Shown piece by piece: positions 32,096 to 43,800 of a DNA stretch of 64,000 nucleotides (positions are counted from its first letter, which is position 1; the number at the start of each line of letters is the position of its first letter). The DNA comes from Apostichopus japonicus. Lineage: Eukaryota; Echinodermata; Holothuroidea; Aspidochirotida; Stichopodidae. The notes beneath the pieces are model-generated. The model was not told where the DNA came from. It made no database searches and saw only the letters and a program-made list of their open reading frames with translations. The DNA lies in the NCBI RefSeq assembly GCF_037975245.1, contig NC_092576.1:32032611-32096610 (forward strand), written 5' to 3'. Both the position numbers and the translations under genes were made by a program.

Positions 32096-33246
32096 GTGAG
32101 TTATTAGATATGTAGTATCAGAGAAACTATGAGAGTCCGTAAGGGGTAGAGATATATGAGATTATTTCCACTCCCCTTGGAATATGACATTAGTCAAAAT
32201 ATGAGCAATAATTATTCAGCATTTTAGTCTTAATATGTTATAGTCCAAAACAAAAAAAACATGCAGCAACACTGTGGAGGCTCAGCTAACCTATTGATGA
32301 AATTTGTTTTGGGCCTTTGGCATATTTCTGAGCAGTTTATCCATTTGTTAGTTTTTGTTCCTTGCCTTATGCTACAAGTAAGCAGACATAGTTTGAGTTG
32401 TACACATTTGTTTTGAGAAAAAAAAGACATAAAGGTACATGAAATTTTAACACTTTTTTAAATGAACAATAAATATTGTTCTTGAGTACTTAAAATTCAG
32501 AGCTGCGTTTGCAGTATCTTCAAACCAGAATGCAAAATTATATTGAGGTTTCATGGAGACTTCATCGTAACAGGCAACCGACCTCCAATGTAACCACTAG
32601 TCATTACAACCAACCAGCCTAAAACAGGCCTACACCAGATGTGAGTAATGAGATATGTAGTATGAACAGAGATCAAATGTGATCACCAGAGATCAAAAGA
32701 GAGATCAAATATAGTTAAATAGAGTATTAAAGAAGTAAATAAGATCTTCAACTCTGTCCTAAAATATTGAGTTGGTTTCAACAAGTTGTTTTTATTACGT
32801 AATATTATATTATGTTAAACTGTCTCAGATTGCCCAGTTTTATTAGTCTCTGATATAGTTGAGACGTCTTAAATCCGTCTTTCTGTAGTGAATTTAATTT
32901 GATCACTAGTAACAACAGAGATCAAGATGGGATCAATAATTTCCATCAATACAATGAATTATTCTAAATAATTCATAGCACTAAATCATTAGTCATATTA
33001 AAGTCATTCTTGTTACTACAGCTGTTACTGTAAATAGAGGGCGTCTGACGAGACTTACCAAGAGCTCTGTTTATACAAAAAGCGATAAATTCATCTTGAT
33101 ATGAATTGCTACCTGATTCTCTGACGGAATTTGTTGCTAGTAATAGCTTATTGTTCTCTTCTGTTAAGGCAGTCGTAAATGACTTACCCTATAATTGATA
33201 CTCATTACGTATTAAGATATGATTCTTTTCTTTCTATTTTGTGCAG
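32096..33246 (+). other. Intron of the acidic-protein gene
   Basis: AT-rich, with the decayed exon-c copy and several GAGATCAAA-type short repeats near 32670-32710. Otherwise nothing recognised. Confidence 0.5.
32594..32645 (+). pseudogene. Dead partial copy of exon c
   Basis: About 60 bp repeat the end of exon c and its donor (ACTAGTCATTACAACCAACC, then GATGTGAGT at 32638-32646). The frame is closed by TAA after CAACCAGCC. No acceptor precedes it. It is a decayed partial duplication inside the following intron. Confidence 0.7.
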
Positions 33247-33297
33247 GATGCAGCACAGAAGCGGAGAAGGTCTAGAGAGAAATGCAAAGTCTCATGA
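33247..33297 (+). CDS. Acidic-protein gene, last coding exon d
   Basis: Acceptor TTTCTATTTTGTGCAG, then 16 codons and TGA at 33295-33297: DAAQKRRRSREKCKVS. The basic KRRRSREK is a plausible nuclear localisation signal. GAG|GTTAGTAAG just after the stop is a possible donor leading to a 3' UTR exon. Joined exons a-d encode about 102 residues, of which nearly half are Asp or Glu. Confidence 0.6.
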   Translation, partial: DAAQKRRRSREKCKVS

Positions 33298-33799
33298 GGT
33301 TAGTAAGGAATATCACAGCTGAATGAGACTCACTGTTATAATCAAATGTTTCTTTTAGTATGAGATTTTCTGTAACAAACACATACAAATAAGTAATTAA
33401 AAATTTGTATCCCTACTTCCTAACCGGTAACAAATTTATTCCTCAACTGAAACCAAAACGTAACATAATGAATTTTGTGAGGAGAGATCAAATTTGGGAC
33501 CTCAAATTTGGTTAGTAAGAAGGGGCGGGCGGGGTTTGTGAGAGGGATATATTCCCATAAAGAAATTTAGACTGAGCTCTGAATATTCTGACAGGACTGA
33601 AAGGTAGGGACGCGTCATTGGTAAACTGACAAACATCTTCTATAGGCAGTGCTGACAAACATATCACTCAAGACAGCTATCTCTGCATCTCACTGATGAG
33701 GTCTGAATAGGAATATGGAAAGAAAAAGAGGAATACCTCTCCGGGATCAAATTTGTTTTTAACCTTAATTGGTTAGTTGGTTTTAAATAATATGACAGC

Positions 33800-34680
33800 A
33801 GATGATTCATATCAGTCTGTGTAGTAAATGATCCATAATATTCTGTGTAGCAGGGTTCTCCATTTGTCTGTGTAGCAGGTGATGCCTGTTATTCTTAGAA
33901 GCAGGGATCTCTGTCAGTCTGTGAAGCAGGTGATGCCTGTTATTCTTAGTAGCAAGGATCTCTGTCAGTCTGTGTAGCAAATGATCCCAAATATTCTGTG
34001 TAGCAGGGTTTTCCATTAGTCTGTGTAGCAGGTGATGCCTGTTATTCTTAGTAGCAGGGATCTCTGTCAGTCTGTGTAGCAAATGATCCAAAATATACTG
34101 TGTAGCAGGGATCTCCATTAGTCTGTGTAGCAGGTGATGCCTAATATTCTTAGTAGCAGGGATCTTCGTCAGTCTGTGTAGCAGGTGATGCATGTTATTC
34201 TGTGTAGCATGGATCTCTGTCAGTCTGTGAAGCAGGAGATTCCTGTTATTCTGTGTAGCAGGGATCTCGCCAGTCTGTTTAGCAGGTTGTGCCTGTTATT
34301 CCGTGTAGCAGGGATCTAGCCAGTCTGTTTAGCAGGTTGTGCCTGTTATTCCTTGTAGCAGGGATCTAGCCAGTATGTGTAACATATGATTCCTGTTATT
34401 CTGTGTAGCTGGGATCTCTGTTAATATTTGTAGCAGGTGATGCCTGTTATTCTGTGCAGCAGGGATCTCGTCATTTTGTGTAACAGGTTATGCATGTTAT
34501 TCTGTGTAGCAGGGATCTCTGTTAATATTTGTAGCAGTAGATCCCTGCTATTCTATGTAGCAGGGATCTCGTCATTCTGTGTAGCAGGTGATGCATGTTA
34601 TTCTGTGTAGCATGGATCTCCTTCAGTCTATGTAGCAGGTGATGCCTGTTACTATGTCTAGCATATATCTCCCTTAGTAT
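33800..34680. repeat. 51-bp minisatellite, about 17 copies
   Basis: Unit resembles TGTGTAGCAGGTGATGCCTG followed by TTATTCTTAGTAGCAGGGAT, with periodic 51-bp spacing and increasing divergence to the right. Because 51 is divisible by 3, the minus strand has a 128-codon open frame (33807-34193) of 17-residue repeats (HHLLHRLTEIPATKN). It lies in the presumed 3' untranslated intron of the plus-strand gene. The open frame is attributed to periodicity. Confidence 0.9.
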
Positions 34681-34769
34681 ATGTTGTTTTCTTTCATCCC
34701 TTCATTAACTGCAACAATTCGTGGAGGTGAAAACACTTTTTAATAGTAATAATTTTCTGTCTTTCTAGG

Positions 34770-35070
34770 TTACATATGTGAAGTAGTCTTATCACCAGGA
34801 GGAACAGCAGACTGTTTAACATTTACTGTTCCAGAGACATAGAGGTGACAAGAGAGAGAGCGAAACGGCTGGGAGAGAGAGCAAGGGAACGTGGAGAGAG
34901 AGAGCATATAGTCTGACATTCTTCTCAGTAACGTCTCTGGAGATGTCATAGCAGACTGTTGTATTTAGTTAATCATCTTTTCCTTTCTGAGTATTGATCA
35001 TATTTTGCGAGTAGATATTAATGCTCAACGATGCTCGTCTATAAGCTTTGAATAAACTCATTATTTTCTG
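34770..35070 (+). other. Probable 3' UTR exon and polyadenylation site
   Basis: TTTCTGTCTTTCTAG at 34755-34769 is a good acceptor. AATAAA at 35051-35056 follows about 280 bp later. Contains GA-rich simple sequence (34850-34908). Assigned to the acidic-protein gene by position only. Confidence 0.45.
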
Positions 35071-35429
35071 TGGACACGTGTCGTATAGAACGCATTAAGT
35101 GTGATTTCGTTATATAGCGATTGTTCAATCACGTGACATATGGAACGGATTGACTGCTGTTTTATAGCATAGAGAATACGTTTTCATGTTCTTTATCATA
35201 CAGATCAAATGTCATTTGCGTAATATCATAGTGAATGTAGGTAACGATCAGGTTATGAATTTGAAATGATTAAGAAAAGCTTAATAATATATTGAATGTA
35301 TTACATTAAACAGATCAACTACTGATATTTAGTATAGTGAATGTATAATCCCTTGTAAAGAGACACGGATTAACTGATGATATAGTTTGCTAAATTTACT
35401 CAGAATATACTCCTCAAAAAGAGTTCATC

Positions 35430-35700
35430 GGATGTTATGTAATGGTAATACCATTCTGATGTTACGTAATGGTGTGTCATACTGATGTTGCGTAATAGTA
35501 ATACCATACTGATGTTACGTAGTGGTAACACCATACTGATGTTACGTAATGGTAATACCATACTGATGTTTCGTAGTGGTTACACCATACTGATGTTACT
35601 TAATGGTAACACCATACTGATGTTACGTAGTGGTAATACCATACTGATGTTACGTAATAGTAATACCATACTGATGTTACATAATGGTAATACCAAACAG
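35430..35700. repeat. 27-bp minisatellite, about 10 copies
   Basis: Unit resembles ATACTGATGTTACGTAATGG plus TAATACC. The plus-strand frame of nine-residue repeats (35485-35706) follows from the 27-bp period and is not called as a gene. Confidence 0.9.
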
Positions 35701-36059
35701 TTCTAAAATCAGAGGCAATGAGTGTTATTCTCGTCTCAGTTCTTTATTGTTTATTTACAATGAATGTATAGTTAATCTTTAAACCACTCTTTACGCTAAC
35801 ACATGATAATAGAAATGCACAGTTGACCAGAGATTCAGGAAAATTACAAGTTGACCCAACATACACCAATTTGTGGTCAAATTCAATGAACTTGACATTT
35901 TTTATTTTTTGTTTATTATGTATAAGTGTTATTCAATTATTCATCCTGATTCTTTACTTATTCAACATCTATTATATGTTCATATTTTGTGTTGTTTTTG
36001 TAAGTTAGTTACACTATCACGAGATGCTTTACTTTTCTTCTATGTCGTTCATTTCTGAT

Positions 36060-36540
36060 TTTCTGTGAAAATACTTGATATGATATAGGTATGGGATGTA
36101 ATCCTGTTCAAGATGGACGGAATGCTACCCCTGCAGGTAGGAACAATTGTGGGAGGAACCGAAAAATATATGAAAGTGGACAACATTTCATACGGTAGGC
36201 ATAAGTACAGACAGTTACCTTCAACGTTTGGATGCAGAAAAAAATCAAGAAACAAAACAGAGAAACTATTAGACACCGACAGAGAGCTTGACCTCCGCCC
36301 AAGACCTGGGATCACCCTCCCGGGAAAAATCAACCTAAATAAAATACCACCCGGTGACGGTGCTGTACCCCGCGGACTGGTTTAACTCGCAAGCACTCTG
36401 TCCACCGGATTCCTAATCTAGAAGGCCCCTTACCCCTCATCAGAGCCAAGGCCTCTTCCCAGCTAATAAAGTCAAGTTTGTCAAGGGGAACTTTAAATAT
36501 GAATATCCCAATCGATGGGACCCACCTAACTAACTAAAAG
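36060..36540 (+). mobile_element. Possible retroelement fragment with a 90-codon frame
   Basis: An open frame (36113-36385) beginning MDGMLPLQVGTIVGGTEKYM is more GC-rich than its surroundings. The segment ends with CCCAATCGATGGGACCCACC and a CTAA-type tandem tail, as LINE 3' ends often do. No domain is recognised. It could also be an isolated exon, but no good splice sites frame it. Confidence 0.3.
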
Positions 36541-37942
36541 TTAAGAAACCCATATATTGTCATATTTTTATCTAACATTTTCACATTCCAAGACAGATCA
36601 GAGTAATCACTTTGAAATTCGTGAACCTTGGGGTGGTAGGGGGATGGGTGGGGATTGTGTGTTCAGATTAATGTGCTATCAATTGTATATATATCTTTGA
36701 CAGATAATAACCTATTGTGAAGCTGGTTATATAAACTTGTGAAGCTGTGGTATAAAATTGTGTGGTATAAAATTGTGAAGCTGGTTATATAAACTACCAG
36801 TGTAACATCTCAGTCAAATGATTTAACCTCCTATCCTTACATTTGTCACTTCGACAATTACAATGAAACTTATTCGTATTTGTTTTGTTAACTTCAAAAC
36901 TTTTTAAAAATATTTAGTTTTTTTACTCTTTCCGTATTTTCGTATACATTAATCTTATTGCAAATTCATAGAATGTGTTGGAGACACTATGATCTCTATC
37001 ATAGGTCAGCAATTGCATATTACTCTTTGATTGTTCTGTTATATCAAAGTTGTCTTAATGGGGAAAATAAAAATCGAGGACGTTTTGGTGTATATCGAAC
37101 TTCAAGACATTTCCAGTTAACATGACTTTATTAACTTAGGTTTCTTTTTCTTATTTAGCTTAAATATTTCCTGAAGCAGTTGTAACAATTAATGACATTT
37201 TATGCATCATTTTCATTCACTGACAGCTACCAGTTTTATTTTGTATATTTGTTTTTGCTAGGGTGGGGTGCTTTGTGCTTTTTGCTTTTGCCTTTGTTTA
37301 TCCCTCATGATTCATTCTATAATCTATGGAATTTAAAGCCAACTAATATAATGATCATTACATAACATTACTATTTTGTGCTCAATCAATTACTTTAAAG
37401 ATAATGATCGGCTTTCTATTGTACTCTCATTGATCTGATTACTACGCGTGCTAGACATTTATATTCATGTATACTTTACATATGTTTCTTCCCCTAACTT
37501 CCATTACAGCCGATAAAAGACTATACAGTGACGTGTCTGTGACGTCATTCAATAATAATTCGAACAAGATAATGACAATCTGAACAGTTTGTGTACTGCA
37601 GCTTGAAATCAATGATCGTACTTCTATATATGGTAGGTCTTGTAGTTTACTCATGGCTGAGACTAATAGTTGTTCAACAATCCATTGGAAACATTTGATC
37701 ATAGGTTATATAATGGCAAATTATTTCAGATTATTGTTCACATTGTAAGAATTACATGAAAATATCGCTATTTTGTTAATACCACGTCATTGCAGTTTCT
37801 TATGTTTTGGCTTCAATTGTCCAAGCTTTAAGACTTTTGCAAGCACACGAACAGGTCCTTTTAATATATCCCATAATTGTGCTATTGTAACCATTTCTGG
37901 GGTAATCTTCCACTAGCAAATTGCTAAACGAAACATTTAAAA
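36541..37942. other. AT-rich region, no gene recognised
   Basis: Short open frames only. A minus-strand frame of 83 codons (37451-37702) looks mildly protein-like but lacks a donor and a known domain. Confidence 0.4.
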
Positions 37943-37946
37943 TTAA

Positions 37947-38134
37947 AGGCATTGAAGACTCGCCCCATGCAGCTGTATGTACCGATGTACACTAGTGTCT
38001 AATTACCGACCAGCAAGCTGTGTGCGTATATTCTGGGATCGATGGTGGTGTCGAACACTTCTGTTACACCTCATTCGAAAGTAGGTCAGATTACCGGCAT
38101 TAGATATTTCTTTTTGCGCGAGTCTTCACACCCT
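37947..38134 (+). mobile_element. TTAA-flanked MITE, family 1, copy A (188 bp)
   Basis: Begins AGGCATTGAAGACTCGCCCC and ends GCGCGAGTCTTCACACCCT, so the ends are imperfect inverted repeats of about 20 bp. TTAA stands on both sides (37943-37946 and 38135-38138). TTAA target duplications are used by piggyBac and Kolobok superfamilies. The family is otherwise unassigned. About 165 internal bp recur in the copy at 62237-62566. Confidence 0.8.
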
Positions 38135-38301
38135 TTAAATCTAAATCTCCTTTCATGAATACTGTAGTTATTTTCTTTGTATATATTATATCCGATATAA
38201 CACATTGTTTATAAATGTTTCCATTAATTGCGATATTTCTATTGTTATTTCTTCATTCCCTTTTCTTTGTTTTCCTTTTGCACTCTTTTATCGTTTTTGG
38301 T

Positions 38302-40950
38302 TCCTTGCTTTAGCAAAAGGAACCTATGTAGTCAGGTTGGCGTGCGTGTGTGTGTATGTGTGTGTGTGTGTGTGCGTCTGTGACACTTGCTTGGGTACGC
38401 TCTATCTCAATAAGGGAAAGTTGGATTGAGGCCAAACTTGGACTATAGATCCCCCATATGGAGAAGGTGTGCCCTATTGTTTTTGGTGCCCACAAAGGTC
38501 ACCAAAGGTCAGTTATGGTCCAAAAACCGAACATATTAAAACTGCAATAACTCCCAGTGCCAATGTGCGACAAGGTTGATATTTTGGGAAAAGTTGTGAA
38601 CTGGTTAGGGGAACATTTTCAAACTTAACGGTCATGTGATCCGAGGTCACCAAAGGTCAATTAATGATAAAAAACTAGTATTTTTGCGATAACTTGAGAA
38701 CGAAATGTCCGTTAGGGTTGGGAGTTGCTTCAATGTTATCTAATTGTCAACCCGCATCTGGGTGACCCTTGACCTCAATTTGACCTCTGGTGACCTTTAC
38801 GTGTTTTGGGGGATTTTTACAGTTTTGATGCTATTTTCAGATGTCAAAGGTACCTTCTGATCATAAATGTCAATGGGTTGACCCTGTGTGACCTTTATGT
38901 GCGAAGTTATATGGGGTCAAAGTTTTTGGGTCGGAGTTAGGATGGTTGTACAGACTTGTCGTTTTGTTTTTTGGAGTCAGGAGATTAAACCTCATCTGAA
39001 ACCAAGGTCAAAGGTCACATTAGAAAAAATGTGCTTATTTTGGGAGGAAACGAGCAAAAAAGGAAATATTTGGTTTTGATGCTAGATTTGGATATCAAAG
39101 GTACCTTCCGATCAAAAATGTCAATTGGTTGACACCCGTGTGACCTTCGTGTGCGAAGTTATACGAGGTCAAAGTTAATTTTCAGACATTTAATGCAACA
39201 ACTCCCAGTTCCAAGGTGTGACATGGTTGATATTTTTGGAGTAGTTGCAAATGGTATAGGTAAATATTTTCAAACTTAACGGTCATGTGATCCGAGGTCA
39301 CCAAAGGTCAATTAATGTTGAAAAAAACTAGTATTTTGGGGGCAGAAAATGGGCAAAGAAAAAATGTTTGAATTTATATAGTTTGATGCTCTAATTTAGG
39401 TCTCATCAATCAAAAATGTCAATAATTTGACCCAAGGTGACCTTTGTATGTTAAGTTATATGAGGTCAAAGTTAATTTTCAGACATTTAGTGTAATAACT
39501 CCCAGTGCCAATGTGCGACAAGGTTGATATTTTGGGAAAAGTTGTGAACTGGTTATAGGGGAACATTTTCAAACTTAACGGTCATGTGATCCGAGGTCAC
39601 CAAAGGTCAATTAATGATAAAAAACTAGTATTTTTGCGATAACTTGAGAACGAAATGTCCGTTAGGGTTGGGAGTTGCTTCAATGTTATCTAATTGTCGA
39701 CCCGCATCTGGGTGACCCTTGACCTCAATTTGACCTCTGGTGACCTTTACGTGTTTTGGGGGATTTTTACAGTTTTGATGCTATTTTCAGATGTTAAAGG
39801 TACCTTCTGATCATAAATGTCAATAAGTTGACCCCCATGTGACCTTCGTGTGCAAAGTTATAATAGGTCAAAGTTAATTTTCAGACATTTAATGCAATAA
39901 CTCCCAGTTCCAAGTTTTGACAAGGTTGATATTTTTGGAGTAGTTGCAAATGGTAAAGGGGAATATTTTCAAACTTAACGGTCATGTGATACAAGGTCAC
40001 CAAAGGTCAATTAATGATAAAAAACTAGTATTTTTACGATAACTTGAGAACAAATTGTCTGTTAGGGTTGGGAGTTGCTTCAATGTAATCCAATTGTTGA
40101 CCCGCATCTTGTGGCCCTTGACCTCAATTTGACCTCTGGTGACCTTTTCGTGTTTTGTGGATTTTTAAAGTTTCGATGCTATTTTCAGATGTTAAAGGTA
40201 CCTTTTGATCATAAATGTCAATGGGTTGACCCCCATGTGACCTTCGTGTGCGAAGTTATAATAGGTCAAAGTTAATTTTCAGACATTTAATGCAATAAAT
40301 GCCAAGGTGTGACAAGGTTAATTTTTTTGGACAAGTTGCAAATGGTATAGGGGAATATTTTCAAACTTAACGGTCATGTGGTCCAACGTCACCAAAGGTC
40401 AGCTAATGTTAAGAAAGTAGTATTTTGGGGGGAGAAAATGGGCAAAGAAAATATGTTAGAATTTTTACAGTCATGATCTATTTAGGTCTCACTGATCAAA
40501 AATGTCAATTGGTTGACCTCCGAGTGACTTTGTGTGTGAAGTTATGTATACAAGTTCAAAGTTAATTTTTTGAAATTTAATGCAATTAAATCTCAATGCC
40601 AAGGTGTGACATGGTTGATATTTTGGGACAAGTTGTGAACGGAGTGGTGGAACACTTTGAAACTTAAAGGTCATGTCATCTGAGGTCACCAATGTTATCA
40701 TATCTGTTGACACGCTTGTAGGTCTCTTATATTTCTTACATTTTCGACGCCATATTTAGATCTCAAAAGTGCCTTTTAATCCAAAATCCGATCACATTTT
40801 TTATCACAAAAGTGTTGGCTATAGTGTTGGTTACTTTATGGGAACATGTAGGACCACAATTACTTGGACTATTTGAGCCCAATCTTGCTTGATAATATTA
40901 TGTGTATTGTCATATACCCCAAGCAAGGAACCACAGTGCCCTTGGGCTCT
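38302..40950. repeat. AGGTCA-rich interspersed element with internal tandem structure
   Basis: Starts with the palindrome GGTTCCTTGCTTTAGCAAAAGGAACC region (38299-38324) and a TG microsatellite (38341-38373), and ends near CAAGCAAGGAACC (40920-40932). Inside, a block of about 320 bp (with GGTCATGTGATCCGAGGTCA) occurs near 38560, 39500 and, diverged, 39905. Dozens of AGGTCA/TGACCT words are present, many as AGGTCACCAAAGGTCA. Minor ORFs are not coding. Probably a non-autonomous or decayed repeat. Confidence 0.75.
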
Positions 40951-42204
40951 TGTTACCATTAATGTGATTACACAAAGATAATGAGAGATCTGTTTGTTGT
41001 ATGAACATAGGTGTAAAAAAAGTATCATCTAAAGACTTCCGTAGTTTTCTCCTTGGTGGGCAGAGGATGAACAACTGCCCATAGTAACAATGCAGTAACC
41101 TTTGACCTGGGTCTATCACTCACCCTTGTTTAGATGCATGGTGCATCACATGGTAAAAAAAAGACACTGTTGTTCTAATTTTGTTTATTTGGGGAAGAAC
41201 AAGTCAAGACCTGTTGGGGAGAAGAGGTTGGGAAGACGAAAGAAGGGGAGAGTGTATTAGTGAATTACTCTGATAGAAGGTGGACTACAGCTAATGATAC
41301 AGAGATGTAGTCTTTTCTTATACTCTTGTCCGATTATTTTTAATACCTTTGAAGTAGAGATTTACAATAAATTAGAAATGTAGCTTTTGCACTATAATTG
41401 GTGTCTATCTCCATTTTTTTGTGTGTGAATTGTACATATTCCTCCCAATGTTCCAGATGGGAACATTATGACAATAGGTAATGTGAATACAGTGTTCAGC
41501 CATGCAGCTCATATTCGATTAGCTGTTTCACGTGATTAACTTGGAAAAGTCAATATTTGCTAATAATTCTGTCATTCTACTAGAGAGTATTAACACGGAC
41601 CTTACACTATGTGTTGTTGTTCTCCTTTCAAAACACCTTACATTGTAACAGTCATGCATTACAACATGTCCTCGTTTTGTCCACAAAATAAATAAACCCA
41701 TATCTAGTTAGTTGCAGTCTGGTATCCATTTTGTATCTTAAAATTGTATCAAATTCTTACATTAACTTGCGACTACAATGACCATGAGAGTTAAATTTGA
41801 TTTGGTCATTTTTTATTAATTTGTGTGTGTGTAATGAATCGTATGGTGGTTTGAAACGGGTACAGCCGACATGTAGACCTACTGTGTCAGTACAACAAGA
41901 CATCGGGATTAATTTGCATATACTTTCGAGTTTCACAAGTTCAGGGAGTTGTTGATTTGTAATAACCTTGACAACACGTCAAACATGACTTTTTTCGAGT
42001 TGATAAGTCACACAAACCTATAACAAATCTTGAGAAAAGAATTGTCAAATTGTCGTGTTGTTTCATGTGTTTGGGACAACAAGACTTCAAACACGTAATA
42101 TTTGTCAAGATACCAACTAAACATGAGAACATGTTGACGAAAAAGGATGAATCGTCGAGTTGCTGCCTTGCTCCATGGAGCTCGGTGTGATATCTTTCGG
42201 TGTT
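40951..42204. other. AT-rich unique region, no gene recognised
   Basis: Short ORFs only. Nothing with supported splice sites. Confidence 0.4.
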
Positions 42205-42212
42205 AGGTAAGG

Positions 42213-42581
42213 CAGTGGCGGAGCTAGGGGTATTGGTCAGAGGGGCGAAAATGGTCTGTATGGGCGCTTTCGACTTTATCTAAGCGGAGCGCCACCACAG
42301 GTTGGCGCGGAGCGTGCAAACAATTTTTGAGTAAAGATTCTCCCTAGATCGCCGGAAATGACCCTTTCCTTGCCTTGCTAATTTGAAGATAAACGAAGAA
42401 TAAATAGGTGTCATCGCCAACAAAATGTGACAAATGTCAATAGGTAGATGAGAGCGCAATAAAAAAAGTAAATAATCGCGAATAAGTAAAAAGTGGTGAA
42501 TAGCTGAAAAGGGCGCCAGCAGTCCATTTGAGTCCGTCAGGGGGTCATCCGCCCCCTGACTGTATGGACGCTCCGCCACTG
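42213..42581. mobile_element. hAT-like non-autonomous element, 369 bp, with 8-bp target duplication
   Basis: Ends CAGTGGCGGAGC and GCTCCGCCACTG are perfect 12-bp inverted repeats. AGGTAAGG at 42205-42212 is repeated exactly at 42582-42589. An 8-bp target duplication and CAG...CTG ends are typical of hAT transposons. No transposase is encoded. The minus-strand 99-codon frame inside is not called. Confidence 0.9.
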
Positions 42582-42952
42582 AGGTAAGGGCATGTTTATC
42601 GAACGAACAAATAGGCAGAGAGCAAACAAGAGACGTTTGTTATGAAGCTTTACGTACTACATTCTAATCTTCAAATTTGTCCGTTATCATCCAATACTGT
42701 CTATAGAGTGATTTACATAAAGGTGGCGGTATACTAGTTCATCTTTACTACATTACACTCGGTAACCCATAACTTTTAAATGTGTCAAAATAATGACATT
42801 TGTTGACATGTCAAGTAACAAAACAATTGCAACCAGAATGCAAAATGCATTGAGGCTTCGATGACTCCAGTGCACTAAACTTCTGGTTGTAAGTATAACC
42901 AGAACTAGCTGTTGCAATAACACGGGCATGATAAACACAGGTCAGTCTACTG

Positions 42953-43481
42953 TAAAGTGACCATATTTTCTGGACTGAAATCGGGGGGACATTTATTGGG
43001 TGACTGATATGGAGGACGGGTTTAAGGGGAGGGGTTTCCCCTCCCCTTTGGAAAATTTTCAAGTGCCTCAGGTGCTTAGATGTAAAATGGTGATACTTAC
43101 AAGCACTTTTCAAATCAATTTTATTTTCAAAAATGTAGCTTTATCCTAAATGAAATTCATTTACTTTACGTGGTTCTTTGAGAGCTTGTGATTTGCTCAT
43201 GCTCACACTATAAGTGTCGTTGTGTCGCTGTAGTTGCCAAGTATACGGTCGAAAGAGTGCCAGGCTAGATCGATCTAGCATATATTTAACAGTGTTTCCA
43301 CTTCACACTGGCCCACCTGAAATACTGGTTATAAGTTGACTAAATTTTGCTTTTACAATTATTTTCGAAATTCCTGAACATTTTGACGAATCGGGGACAT
43401 TTTAGGGGACACTTGTTCATCGGGGACAGCACACTGTAATCGGGGATTGTCCCCGATAATCGGGGACGTCTGGTCACCTTA
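42953..43481. mobile_element. hAT-like non-autonomous element, 529 bp
   Basis: Ends TAAAGTGACCATA and TCTGGTCACCTTA are imperfect inverted repeats. GTCTACTG at 42945-42952 is repeated at 43482-43489, an 8-bp target duplication. The right end has repeated CGGGGAC words (43391-43466). No transposase. Confidence 0.82.
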
Positions 43482-43589
43482 GTCTACTGTACGTGGCTAT
43501 TCACCAAACAATTAATAGGGGTCTTGTACTCGATGTTATGAATCCACACACCAAGTATTAGAGGTATCCACAATGCCATCGTTAGATAT

Positions 43590-43800
43590 CATGTAACAGG
43601 TTTTTCAGAGTTTGACCTCTGGTGACCTCGAAAGAGATTTGACCTCACAGGCAACAGGATTCTTGTACTCAATATGGCAAATCCATATACCATGTATGAA
43701 AAGTATTTATGATTTTTCAAGGTTTCAGGCCTCGACAAATATTTTTAAAAGTACTCGCTATTTGGCGACCGTGACTAAAAATATACTCTCACCACTAGGC
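43590..43800. repeat. TGACCT-rich repeat fragment
   Basis: TTTGACCTCTGGTGACCTCG and following words match the family seen at 45480-46040. Non-coding. Confidence 0.5.

Noticed and set aside
35485-35706. Nine-residue repeat protein frame (NTILMLRSG)
   Set aside because: 27-bp minisatellite periodicity. No start context, splice sites or domain.
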